From Planctomycetota bacterium (lineage in GTDB: Bacteria > Planctomycetota > SKW154), in the NCBI GenBank assembly GCA_026418755.1, contig JAOAAR010000049.1, positions 1 to 9,212 of the forward strand: DNA of 9,212 nt, read 5' to 3'. A model generated the notes under the pieces. It did no database searches and was not told the origin of the DNA. It worked only from the letters and a program-made list of their open reading frames with translations. Shown piece by piece: positions 1 through 5,938 of this stretch. Within the stretch, counting starts at the first letter, position 1. Each line of letters starts with the position of its first letter. Made by a program: the position numbers and the translations under genes.

Positions 1-254
1 CCAGAGGAGAGTCTGTATGCATCTATGTGGTATAGTCGTTTCACTCCGTTGTAAATGTTCAGAATCTTAAAGGTGGGACTTGTGACCACTTCTTCTTTGA
101 TTCCGAGTGCGCTTGCCATACCCTTTACGAAAACCGTCTTCCCGCTTCCAAGTTCACCATATAGCGCAATGGTTCCCGTTCCTATTGCCTTCACCACTTC
201 CTTACCAATTTCGACAGTCTCTTCTCTTGAGTGAGTCTCCAACTCTTTTTCCAT
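1..254 (-). CDS. tsaE: TsaE, tRNA threonylcarbamoyladenosine biosynthesis ATPase (3' end cut by window edge)
   Basis: TsaE is the small P-loop ATPase that works with TsaB and TsaD to make the t6A modification at position 37 of ANN-decoding tRNAs in the cytoplasm. The 84 residues visible contain a Walker A motif GELGSGKT (residues 33-40), the family SPTF motif (59-62) and HIDAYRL (76-82), all spaced as in TsaE. The N-terminal THSREET segment matches the usual start of the family. The ATG at 254 is preceded by a GGAAGGAT ribosome-binding site about 8 bases upstream, inside thiL, which supports this start despite a 53-base out-of-frame overlap with the end of thiL. About half of the usual 140-160 residues is missing beyond the window edge. 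Identification is firm. The overlap suggests translational coupling with thiL. Confidence 0.94.
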   Translation of the reverse strand, partial: MEKELETHSREETVEIGKEVVKAIGTGTIALYGELGSGKTVFVKGMASALGIKEEVVTSPTFKILNIYNGVKRLYHIDAYRLSS

Positions 255-1152
255 GAATGTATCCTTCCGGCTTCAACCTTTCTTTTTTGCCATTTGCACG
301 CACAAAGTACATCGCTCTTTCTCTGCTCACTTCGCCAATGACAGAAATCGGGATTCTAATTTTCTTGTCGTTAAGCAGTCTTTTCGCCTCTTGCTTTGGC
401 ATTGTAAAGAGAATCTCAAAATCTTCTCCATCGGATAACGCGTGTCTTACTGGCGAGATTCCATCTTTTTTTGAAAGTCTGATGGCGTCTTCGCTTATCG
501 GCAACTTACTCTCAAAGATGATGCAACCTGTTTTGGAGGCTTCCATCATACGGCTCAAATCGAGTGCAAGCCCGTCTGAGATGTCCATCATCGCATTGAT
601 TTTGTAATTTTGCGAAAGGTAAAGAGCTTCGTTGACTCTTGGAGTAAACCGCAAATGTTTTTCAAGGATTGAGCCACCCAGTGAGCCAGTCACACAGATG
701 AGGTCGTTTGGCTTCGCACCACTTCGTAAAAGAGGCTTTGCAGAGACACCCAAAGCGGTTGTTGTCACTGCAGCGGGGTAAGACCAGAGAGCGTAGTTAC
801 CACCAGCCAACTGCACGCCAAACATTCCGAGAGCATCGAGAATCCCCTCGACTATCCTTTTGGCGTATCCTCCGGAATGTTTGTAAGGAAGAGCAGCGGC
901 GGCAAAGAGCACGAGCGGCTTCGCCCCCATCGCTGCAATATCGCTCAAAGAAACAGATGCCGCTTTGTAACCTACATCTTCAGGAGATGTATCAGGTTTA
1001 AAATGGACTTCTTCAAGAATTGTATCCGTTGTAACAACAATCTTTTCTTTTTGAGGAGCAAGAACCGCACAATCGTCACCGACACCCACAAGAAGCGGTT
1101 TCTTAAAGAAACTCATCCGCTCATATAGCCACTTAAGGAACCTGTCTTCCAC
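202..1152 (-). CDS. thiL: ThiL, thiamine-monophosphate kinase
   Basis: ThiL phosphorylates thiamine monophosphate to thiamine pyrophosphate with ATP, the last step of cofactor synthesis, in the cytoplasm. The 316 residues are of normal length and show the AIR-synthase/ThiL signatures in order: GVGDD (23-27), TTD (41-43), SLSDIAAMGAKP (68-79), ISDGLALDL (190-198) and GEDFE (241-245). The glycine pair usually followed by aspartate reads GGNY here (116-119), so the expected metal-site aspartate is asparagine 118. The start is a GTG at 1152 with AAGAGG about 10 bases upstream; no better start is visible. The family body normally ends near a GYxHF motif, seen here as GYIHG around residues 297-301; the last 15 or so residues are an extension overlapping tsaE. 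Identity is secure, but full activity is less certain because of the N118 change. Confidence 0.93.
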   Translation of the reverse strand: MEDRFLKWLYERMSFFKKPLLVGVGDDCAVLAPQKEKIVVTTDTILEEVHFKPDTSPEDVGYKAASVSLSDIAAMGAKPLVLFAAAALPYKHSGGYAKRIVEGILDALGMFGVQLAGGNYALWSYPAAVTTTALGVSAKPLLRSGAKPNDLICVTGSLGGSILEKHLRFTPRVNEALYLSQNYKINAMMDISDGLALDLSRMMEASKTGCIIFESKLPISEDAIRLSKKDGISPVRHALSDGEDFEILFTMPKQEAKRLLNDKKIRIPISVIGEVSRERAMYFVRANGKKERLKPEGYIHGKRVGDSLKRRDCRNW

Positions 1153-1166
1153 TTCGTTTAAACCTC

Positions 1167-1195
1167 TTTATACTCTCCGTCTGAACAATTATAAT
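1167..1195 (+). promoter_or_regulatory. sigma-70-type promoter for maf-ribE, in a divergent region with thiL
   Basis: A perfect TATAAT (1190-1195) lies 17 bases downstream of TTTATA (1167-1172, 4 of 6 to the -35 consensus), placing a start near 1202, about 20 bases before the maf ATG. Read on the other strand, the same TTTATA is a TATAAA -10-like box facing thiL, so the two directions may share or compete for this 70-base gap. The thiL-side -35 is poor. Confidence 0.6.
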
Positions 1196-1221
1196 ACGAG
1201 GAAGAAAAGAGGATTGAAAAA

Positions 1222-1794
1222 ATGCGGTTATATCTTGCATCTCGAAGTGAGAGTAGAAGACGGCTTCTTATGGGAGCAGGTTTTGATGTTGTGGTAGTGG
1301 AGCCTGAATATGAAGAGCCGCCTCCGTTTTTACCTGCGTCCTGTTATGTGGTGGAGATGGCGCAACAAAAAGCAAATTCGGTAGTAAGAAAAGTATCTCA
1401 AATGAAAGGCAGAATAATTCTTGCTGCTGACACAGTGGTTGAATGCAATGGTGAATTATTAGGCAAACCGAGAGATGTTGAAGAGGCAAGAACGATTTTG
1501 AGAAGATGTTCTGGTAGAGAACAACGAGTTCTGACAGGTGTTTGCGTAATGGATGTGGAAAAAGGTTCCCATCTTTCGGGCTTTGAGGCTGCTGTTGTGC
1601 AGATGAAAGTTCTCTCAGAGGTGGACATCGAAAAAATCATAAAAGAAGGGCGCTCACTCGGCAAAGCAGGTGCATACGCCATAAGAGAAGATTCACCTGA
1701 TGAATTCGTGGAGTTGCTCCAAGGCAGCCACGATACTATCATTGGTCTGCCACTCGGACTCGTCAAAGGGCTTCTCTCCCAATTAGGAGTTTGA
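1222..1794 (+). CDS. maf: Maf/YceF/YhdE-family nucleotide pyrophosphatase
   Basis: Maf proteins hydrolyse non-canonical or modified nucleoside triphosphates (dTTP/UTP or m7GTP subfamilies) to monophosphates in the cytoplasm, as house-cleaning enzymes also linked to septation. The 190 residues have the family layout: LASRSESRRRLL at the N-terminus (residues 5-16, with the usual S-x-S-P-R-R proline replaced by serine), EMAQQKA (45-51), AADTVV with the catalytic Asp70, LGKP (80-83), a GREQRVLTG segment whose usual histidine is glutamine, GKAGAYAI, and GLPL near the end. The ATG has AAAGAGGA 8 bases upstream. It is followed after 4 bases by ribE, so the two are probably cotranscribed. Substrate preference cannot be decided with confidence from these motifs. 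Confidence 0.92.
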   Translation: MRLYLASRSESRRRLLMGAGFDVVVVEPEYEEPPPFLPASCYVVEMAQQKANSVVRKVSQMKGRIILAADTVVECNGELLGKPRDVEEARTILRRCSGREQRVLTGVCVMDVEKGSHLSGFEAAVVQMKVLSEVDIEKIIKEGRSLGKAGAYAIREDSPDEFVELLQGSHDTIIGLPLGLVKGLLSQLGV

Positions 1795-1798
1795 TTCT

Positions 1799-2464
1799 AT
1801 GTTTACGGGAATAGTTCAAGGTACAGCAAAAGTAGTCGAAATAAAGGTCGCAGAGATGGGGAGGCTTGTTGTAGCGATTGGAGGCGCATTATCAGAAAGA
1901 GAATCAGGAGTGAAAATCGGCGACAGCGTTGCAATAAACGGAGTCTGCCTGACCGTAGTAAAGATTGATGGAGATAAAGTAGCGTTTGATGTGATGGGCG
2001 AGACTTTGAAGCGCACCAATCTTGGAGAATTGAAGCGGGACGGAATAGTCAATTATGAACTCTCGCTAAAACCCAATGAACGCATTTCTGGGCATTTTGT
2101 GACAGGACATGTAGACGGAACAGGGAAAATTGGAAAAATTGAGAGAACGGTAGCGCAAACAGATTTTTATATAAATTGCAATGAAAGGCTTCTATGCGAG
2201 ATTGTCGAACGCGGTTCAGTTGCGCTTGACGGAATCAGCCTGACAGTTGCCGAGGTACTTAAGAGCGGCTTTCGTGTCGCTATTATTCCGCATACGCTTG
2301 AAGTGACTAACTTAAAGTTTCGGAAAGTCGGAGACACAGTAAATATTGAGACAGACATCATCGCCAAATATGTGCGCAATTTCTTAACAAAGACAGAATC
2401 GGAGCAGAAGGAGAAAAAAAACCGAATTACAGAGGATTTTTTAAAAGAGCAAGGCTTCTTATAA
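1799..2464 (+). CDS. ribE: Riboflavin synthase, alpha chain
   Basis: The enzyme dismutates two 6,7-dimethyl-8-ribityllumazine molecules to riboflavin and a pyrimidinedione, the final step of riboflavin synthesis, usually as a trimer. The 221-residue protein has the diagnostic N-terminus MFTGIV and two lumazine-binding repeats. Repeat 1 has NGVCLTV (47-53). Repeat 2 opens with GHFVTGHVD (98-106) and has GSVALDGISLTV (139-150) and PHTLEVTNL (164-172). The C-terminal tail is charged and ends in the family-like DFLKEQGF. An AGGAG site 9 bases before the ATG lies in the end of maf. No other riboflavin genes are adjacent and no room exists for an FMN riboswitch in the 4-base gap, so expression probably follows maf. 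Some databases use the symbol ribC for the same protein. Confidence 0.97.
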   Translation: MFTGIVQGTAKVVEIKVAEMGRLVVAIGGALSERESGVKIGDSVAINGVCLTVVKIDGDKVAFDVMGETLKRTNLGELKRDGIVNYELSLKPNERISGHFVTGHVDGTGKIGKIERTVAQTDFYINCNERLLCEIVERGSVALDGISLTVAEVLKSGFRVAIIPHTLEVTNLKFRKVGDTVNIETDIIAKYVRNFLTKTESEQKEKKNRITEDFLKEQGFL

Positions 2465-2489
2465 GGGAAAACCTTACAAGAAGCCTTTT
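2451..2489. terminator. bidirectional hairpin terminator between convergent ribE and the small lipoprotein gene
   Basis: A 10-bp perfect arm AAGGCTTCTT (2451-2460) pairs with AAGAAGCCTT (2478-2487). After one A/C mismatch, TAAGG (2462-2466) pairs with CCTTA (2472-2476) around a GAAAA loop. The plus strand then reads TT, giving a short run of four T with the end of the stem. On the minus strand a CTTTT follows a few bases after the stem. The left arm covers the last codons of ribE. The stem is strong but the T tracts are short. Confidence 0.8.
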
Positions 2490-2503
2490 ACAATCTCATT
2501 CTG

Positions 2504-2713
2504 CTACCATTGTTGGGTAGTTGGATAAGGTGCGGCAGACTCGGCAGGCATCTCCGGCAGGTCGAAAAGTATTCTGTCAATGTCTTTATGGAACTGTGCG
2601 AGTTCCTCGCGCCATTTGCGGAAATGGCGTTTATTGTGTGCCCAGTTTGTTGTCAAACATCCTGAACTAAAAAACAACACAATAGCAAGAAAAGCGAGAA
2701 CAATATAACGCAT
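2504..2713 (-). CDS. Small lipoprotein, 69 residues, function unknown
   Basis: A short gene starting at the ATG at 2713, which has an excellent GGAAAGGAG ribosome-binding site a few bases upstream and a promoter just before that; the open frame extends further upstream but without such support. The product has a classic lipoprotein signal: MRYIV, a hydrophobic stretch and FSSGC with the lipidated Cys at 19. The 50-residue mature part is polar and helical-looking: a TTNWAHNKRHFRKW stretch, a FHKDIDRILFDLPEMP stretch, then a proline-rich tail ending in QQW. With Leu after the Cys, the enterobacterial Lol rule would predict the outer membrane. The pattern resembles small uncharacterised lipoproteins I associate with Planctomycetota and relatives, but this is memory, not a search. 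It converges on ribE across the hairpin at 2451-2489. Confidence 0.82.
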   Translation of the reverse strand: MRYIVLAFLAIVLFFSSGCLTTNWAHNKRHFRKWREELAQFHKDIDRILFDLPEMPAESAAPYPTTQQW

Positions 2714-2744
2714 ACTTCTCTCCTTTCCTTCAACTTCAAGAATT

Positions 2745-2773
2745 ATTTTGCAACGCTCCAAACTGTTTGTCAA
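2745..2773 (-). promoter_or_regulatory. sigma-70-type promoter for the small lipoprotein gene
   Basis: On the minus strand a perfect TTGACA (2773-2768) is followed after 17 bases by CAAAAT (2750-2745, 4 of 6). This predicts a transcript starting near 2738 with a leader of about 25 bases before the ATG at 2713, which contains the ribosome-binding site. Confidence 0.6.
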
Positions 2774-3068
2774 GCATTTTTCCGCAAATTTTTTAACAAC
2801 ATTTGTGAGGAAAAGAGTGGAACAACTCACAGAAAAAAGAGCCCTTAGCAGCATATTGATAAAGAGGTGTATCCCTTTCCTGTTAATGCAAGGTTCCTTC
2901 CCTACATTCACTTTCTTGGAAAACAGCGTGCTCTCTCTTGACTTATAAGAGGAATAGACCTTATCCGGTCTTTTCCTCAGTACATTGAGAAGAAAAGGGT
3001 GAGGAGGTAGTTTATGGAGCAGAGGTTCTTTTTGAGAATCTTCCCTCTTCGTAATTAGCAGACGGATA
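2774..3068. other. non-coding stretch between the two minus-strand exported-protein genes
   Basis: With the promoter segment, 2714-3068 forms a 355-base stretch without a convincing gene. It holds a 30-base imperfect palindrome (2949-2978, listed separately) and, on the plus strand, a 14-codon frame (3014-3058) with a GAGGAGG site 6 bases ahead. That frame leads only into the antisense of the next gene, so it is probably chance. No tRNA or clear T-tailed terminator for the 3069-4133 gene is visible; a weak AGAGG/CCTCT hairpin lies at about 3021-3048. Confidence 0.5.
2949..2978. repeat. imperfect 12-bp inverted repeat with 6-base loop
   Basis: GAGGAATAGACC (2949-2960) and GGTCTTTTCCTC (2967-2978) are inverted complements with a single T/T mismatch, separated by TTATCC. 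Just upstream on the plus strand is TTGACT (2938-2943), a -35-like hexamer without a good -10. The element lies between genes and is not followed by a T run, so it may be an operator, an RNA hairpin or a mRNA 3'-end structure for the minus-strand gene. Confidence 0.6.
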
Positions 3069-4133
3069 TCAGAATTTGAAGTTCCTGATTATCTTGCTAA
3101 AATCTTTTTCTACTTTCTCATAATCTTTCTTCGGAACGGACATAATCACATCAAACAGAGCGTTCTTGGCGTAAAGGGTATATCTCTCATAGACTCGTTC
3201 CTCTTCTCCCACTTTTGCTTCGAAGACGAATCTCCATGCGAGTGCGTTATTATATAGTTTTACTTCCCGGCGACTTGTTATTCTTGAATCCTTGTATCCT
3301 TCCTTTATATTTTTCTCCAACGAGGCTTTTATTTCGTCCATTTTCCACTCTTCTTTTGTCTCCATTGCGTAGAAAGTGGCTCTTGCGCCGAAATCGTCAT
3401 TACGCAACTCGATGAGCCTGTTCTCATACTCGCTCTCTATCTGTTTCTTTGTCTCATCTGAGGCTGCTCCCGCCAACCTCCATTTCTTTTCCGCTTCCAA
3501 TGCCGCAAAATACCACTCCTTAGAGGGAGTGTCAACCCTCATCGGAGGTTTTTCCACAGTTACAAACTTCTTCTTCTTGAACTCATCTCTCTGCTTTTCG
3601 TACTCCTTCTGAATCTTTTCCTCTTCTGCCTTCGCCCTTTTGAACTCCTCAACAACCTCTTTTATCTTCTTGATGTTCTCTTCTGTTCCGTCCAGTTCTC
3701 CTTTATCGGGCAATGGCGAAACGCTTACATAAAATCTCTTCTCTACATCCTTGTCTCCTTCCTTCACCTTTTGTGTAACAATTTTGAGGAGCAGGACCAC
3801 TCTATTGTCCACTTTTGCAAACCTTTCCACAAGCGGCAGATTGTAACCCCACCTGCTTCCTCTGGGCGCATAAAACTCTGCTAGCAGCCTCTCTCCTTTC
3901 TTAAACTCTCCTTTGAGGACCTCCTCTACACTCACCTCGAGACACTGTACCGTCTCTTCTCCTTCCTTCTGTGGTTCATCAACTCTCGTTACTTTCGCAA
4001 CTACAATCAAATCTGCATACCAGACGGCTTCTTTCAAAGGAGGAGGCTTAGATGAGTCCTGCGCAGATAACTCTCCACAAAACAGAAGCACACAAAGAAA
4101 GAAAACTGCCGCTTTCGAAAAGAGAATGTTCAT
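3069..4133 (-). CDS. Secreted protein of unknown function with N-terminal beta-rich domain, charged linker and PsbP-like C-terminal domain
   Basis: The product is 354 residues from the ATG at 4133, chosen because GAGGAG lies 6 bases ahead; a longer frame starting 7 codons upstream would put that site inside the gene. Residues 1-24 are a Sec signal peptide (MNILFSK, hydrophobic core, ELSA then Gln). Residues 33-140 have the ADLIVVAKV (40-48) opening and VEEVLKGEFKKGE pattern of a beta-rich domain found in many secreted hypothetical proteins. About 145-190 is a highly charged Lys/Glu helix, probably a coiled coil. Residues 245-354 alternate strands and end in DYEKVEKDFSKIIRNF, reminiscent of the PsbP/Mog1-type fold. 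No catalytic motif is seen. It is divergent from the sigma cassette, so it could be a target or partner, but that is inference. Confidence 0.8.
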   Translation of the reverse strand: MNILFSKAAVFFLCVLLFCGELSAQDSSKPPPLKEAVWYADLIVVAKVTRVDEPQKEGEETVQCLEVSVEEVLKGEFKKGERLLAEFYAPRGSRWGYNLPLVERFAKVDNRVVLLLKIVTQKVKEGDKDVEKRFYVSVSPLPDKGELDGTEENIKKIKEVVEEFKRAKAEEEKIQKEYEKQRDEFKKKKFVTVEKPPMRVDTPSKEWYFAALEAEKKWRLAGAASDETKKQIESEYENRLIELRNDDFGARATFYAMETKEEWKMDEIKASLEKNIKEGYKDSRITSRREVKLYNNALAWRFVFEAKVGEEERVYERYTLYAKNALFDVIMSVPKKDYEKVEKDFSKIIRNFKF

Positions 4134-4165
4134 ACCTTTCTCCTCATTCTTCAAAACTCTCTCTT

Positions 4166-4192
4166 ATTATACCAAAAAAATATGATTCTCAA
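4166..4192 (-). promoter_or_regulatory. extended -10 promoter for the secreted protein gene
   Basis: On the minus strand TGGTATAAT gives a perfect TATAAT (4171-4166) with the TGn extension. TTGAGA (4192-4187, 5 of 6) is 15 bases upstream, a short but tolerated spacing with an extended -10. A start near 4159 leaves about 25 bases of leader. Confidence 0.65.
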
Positions 4193-4204
4193 ACAGTCTT
4201 CTTC

Positions 4205-4233
4205 TTTACAAACTACCCTTTTTTAGAGATAAT
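4205..4233 (+). promoter_or_regulatory. sigma-70-type promoter for the sigma/anti-sigma/cohesin cassette
   Basis: TTTACA (4205-4210) and GATAAT (4228-4233) each match the consensus at 5 of 6 positions with 17-base spacing. The start would be near 4240, only about 20 bases before the sigma ATG. This suggests basal housekeeping expression. I saw no obvious ECF-type autoregulatory promoter, but the target sequence of this sigma is unknown. Confidence 0.65.
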
Positions 4234-4260
4234 GAGAAAGGATTTGTTAATGGATAGAGT

Positions 4261-4860
4261 ATGGCTTTTAATCTAGACTGTGAATCTGATAAGACCCTTT
4301 TAGAGCAACTTAAAAGTGGAGATGGGGATTCTTTCTTTCTTCTCTACGAGAGATACAAAAACAGAGTTATGCGTTTTGCATACATTCTGTTGCAGGATGA
4401 AGAAGCAGCAGGTGATGTAGTGTTCAACACCTTCTTATGGTTTATGGATTTTCTGCCTGATGATGCGAACTTGCTATCTTTGCTTCTTAAGAAGACTCGT
4501 TCTTTTGCAAACGCTTTGGTGAAGAAAAGTCCTGATATGGAGAAACGGCGCAAAGAGCATCTCGAACGGTTGAGTTCATCTCAACAGAGTCAAGAAGGGG
4601 ATTTCGGACCCCTCCTTTTCGCTGCATTTATGTCGCTTTCTCCTCTTCATAGAGAGAGCATCTATTTGACGATGGTTGAGGATTTGAGTTATGCAGAGAT
4701 AGGTGCAGTACTGGAGTGTTCGACCGAAGAAGTTGGACAAAGATTGAATGAGGCACTAGTTGCAATGAGAGAAGTGCTGGATAAACAAGGGTTGTTGAAA
4801 AAAACTTCAAATACTGCAGATGCTTCAGGTGGAGGAGCACAGGATGGGGAGAAAGTGTAG
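4261..4860 (+). CDS. ECF-type sigma-70 family RNA polymerase sigma factor, divergent
   Basis: The 199-residue protein has the two-domain ECF layout. Region 2 spans about 11-70 (LLEQLKSGDGDSFFLLYERY, then AAGDVVFNTFLWFM at 49-62, replacing the usual AEDvvQevFlrl). A short linker follows, then region 4 at about 120-175 (SLSPLHRESIYL, LSYAEIGAVLECST). It should direct core polymerase to a specific promoter set in the cytoplasm. The recognition helix around 154-170 (TEEVGQRLNEALVAMR) lacks most basic residues of the common TVKSRLHRARxxLR pattern, so its promoter must be unusual or its binding weak. The start is the first in-frame ATG after a stop at 4255; the ribosome-binding site is weak. The gene overlaps the anti-sigma gene by 17 bases, which fits paired synthesis. 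A glycine-rich tail follows region 4. Confidence 0.87.
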   Translation: MAFNLDCESDKTLLEQLKSGDGDSFFLLYERYKNRVMRFAYILLQDEEAAGDVVFNTFLWFMDFLPDDANLLSLLLKKTRSFANALVKKSPDMEKRRKEHLERLSSSQQSQEGDFGPLLFAAFMSLSPLHRESIYLTMVEDLSYAEIGAVLECSTEEVGQRLNEALVAMREVLDKQGLLKKTSNTADASGGGAQDGEKV

Positions 4861-5938
4861 TCAGTTCACAGACTCGGATTTTTTATCCTACATTCGCAGA
4901 GACTGCGATAAAGAGAAGTGGTCGATTCTCGATGAGCATATTAAGAATTGTCTTACTTGCAGCGTTCGTCTTGAGGGTTTGAAGAAAGGGGCGAAAGCGC
5001 TTACTGAAGGTTTGCCTGCTCCTCGCGTCCCTGAAAAGGTTGAGTCAAGAATTGAGAGAATGGCGCTGAAAAGATTCGGGCGTCCTCCCCCACTTTTTTC
5101 GCTCCCTTTCTGGGTCGGCGCTTTGTGTGCTCTTTTACTGGTTGGTATTCTATTGTTTGTTGTTATGCCTATTTCTGGTTTAAAATGGAAAACTCCTTCT
5201 CCGCCCATACCTGAAGGTCAAGACAGAACCCTTTCTGGTTCAACGCGGGAGATTTCCATTTTACAGAAGGAGAAAGAAGAATTGGTCAAAGAGTTAGGAG
5301 ATGTCAAGACGGAATTAGAAGAAAAAAAGCGGTTTTTGAAGGAGCGTGAAGCAGAGATTGCATCTCTCAATGAGTTGAAAAAGTCTGCCGAGGAGGCTCT
5401 TAAAAATGCGATGGATGAGCGAAAATCTTTATTGGATAAAATAGAGGAAGAAAAGGCAAAATTGACAGATGAAATTGCAAGCCTCAGAGAAAAGAACGAG
5501 ACTCTTAAGAACGAGAAAGATTCTCTGGTTACTCGCTTGGAGGAGAGCGAACTATTTGTGAGGAAATTAGGAGAAAGGGTTGCCGAAGAAGAGGCGAAAG
5601 TTTTCCAAATCAGCGCTCAGTTAGAGGAGATGAGAAAAAGCCTCCAAGAGTGGGAAGAAAGGGCGAAGAGTTTGCTTCAACAGATAACGGAGGCAAAAAG
5701 TTTAATAAGGATTTTGGGTGAGGACCGGGCGGAGTTGGAGAGACGCTATTTTGCGATGATGGATTTAGATGGAGACGGGACCCTCACAACAGCAGATTCT
5801 GTCTATTTATGTAACAAGATTGCCTCTGAAGAAGAAGTGGCATACAACAGAGCCGTGGATTTGAACGGAGACGGGAGATTGGATGTTGCCGATGCACTTC
5901 TTATTACCAAACTGTTGGAAGAAAGGAAAAAGAGATGA
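4844..5938 (+). CDS. Membrane anti-sigma factor: zinc-finger domain, one transmembrane helix, long coiled coil, C-terminal dockerin
   Basis: Start at the ATG at 4844 is chosen because AGGTGGAGGAG ends 6 bases before it; an ATG at 4820 lacks such a site. The 364 residues read as a signal relay. Residues 1-45 are a ZAS/zf-HC2 anti-sigma domain with Cys5 and H32-x3-C36-x2-C39, which should bind the upstream sigma. Residues 88-110 form one hydrophobic membrane helix. A Pro-rich link (116-125) leads to about 170 residues (134-305) with no proline or cysteine and heptad spacing of Ile/Leu/Val (for example 137, 140, 147, 151, 154, 158), a long coiled coil outside the cytoplasmic membrane. Residues 306-355 are a dockerin-like pair of calcium loops, DLDGDG (307-312, Asp at 318) and DLNGDG (339-344, Asp at 350), each followed by a hydrophobic helix. 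Its last bases overlap the cohesin gene. Confidence 0.88.
   Translation: MGRKCSQFTDSDFLSYIRRDCDKEKWSILDEHIKNCLTCSVRLEGLKKGAKALTEGLPAPRVPEKVESRIERMALKRFGRPPPLFSLPFWVGALCALLLVGILLFVVMPISGLKWKTPSPPIPEGQDRTLSGSTREISILQKEKEELVKELGDVKTELEEKKRFLKEREAEIASLNELKKSAEEALKNAMDERKSLLDKIEEEKAKLTDEIASLREKNETLKNEKDSLVTRLEESELFVRKLGERVAEEEAKVFQISAQLEEMRKSLQEWEERAKSLLQQITEAKSLIRILGEDRAELERRYFAMMDLDGDGTLTTADSVYLCNKIASEEEVAYNRAVDLNGDGRLDVADALLITKLLEERKKR

Noticed and set aside
257..1128. Plus-strand open frames opposite thiL
   Set aside because: They have no ribosome-binding sites or recognisable motifs and lie entirely antisense to a confirmed gene.
1153..1221. TPP riboswitch before thiL
   Set aside because: The gap is only 69 bases and carries none of the conserved TPP aptamer segments.
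1795..1798. FMN riboswitch before ribE
   Set aside because: ribE follows maf after 4 bases, so no aptamer can fit, and no FMN-type sequence was seen before maf.
2714..2911. Upstream extension of the small lipoprotein frame to 135 residues
   Set aside because: The added 66 residues have no ribosome-binding site and would bury the lipoprotein signal and the promoter; the start at 2713 has all three signals.
5759..5908. EF-hand calmodulin-like domain instead of dockerin
   Set aside because: The two loops (DLDGDG and DLNGDG) are 32 residues apart, each followed by a single helix and lacking the helix-before-loop of true EF-hands, as expected of dockerins.
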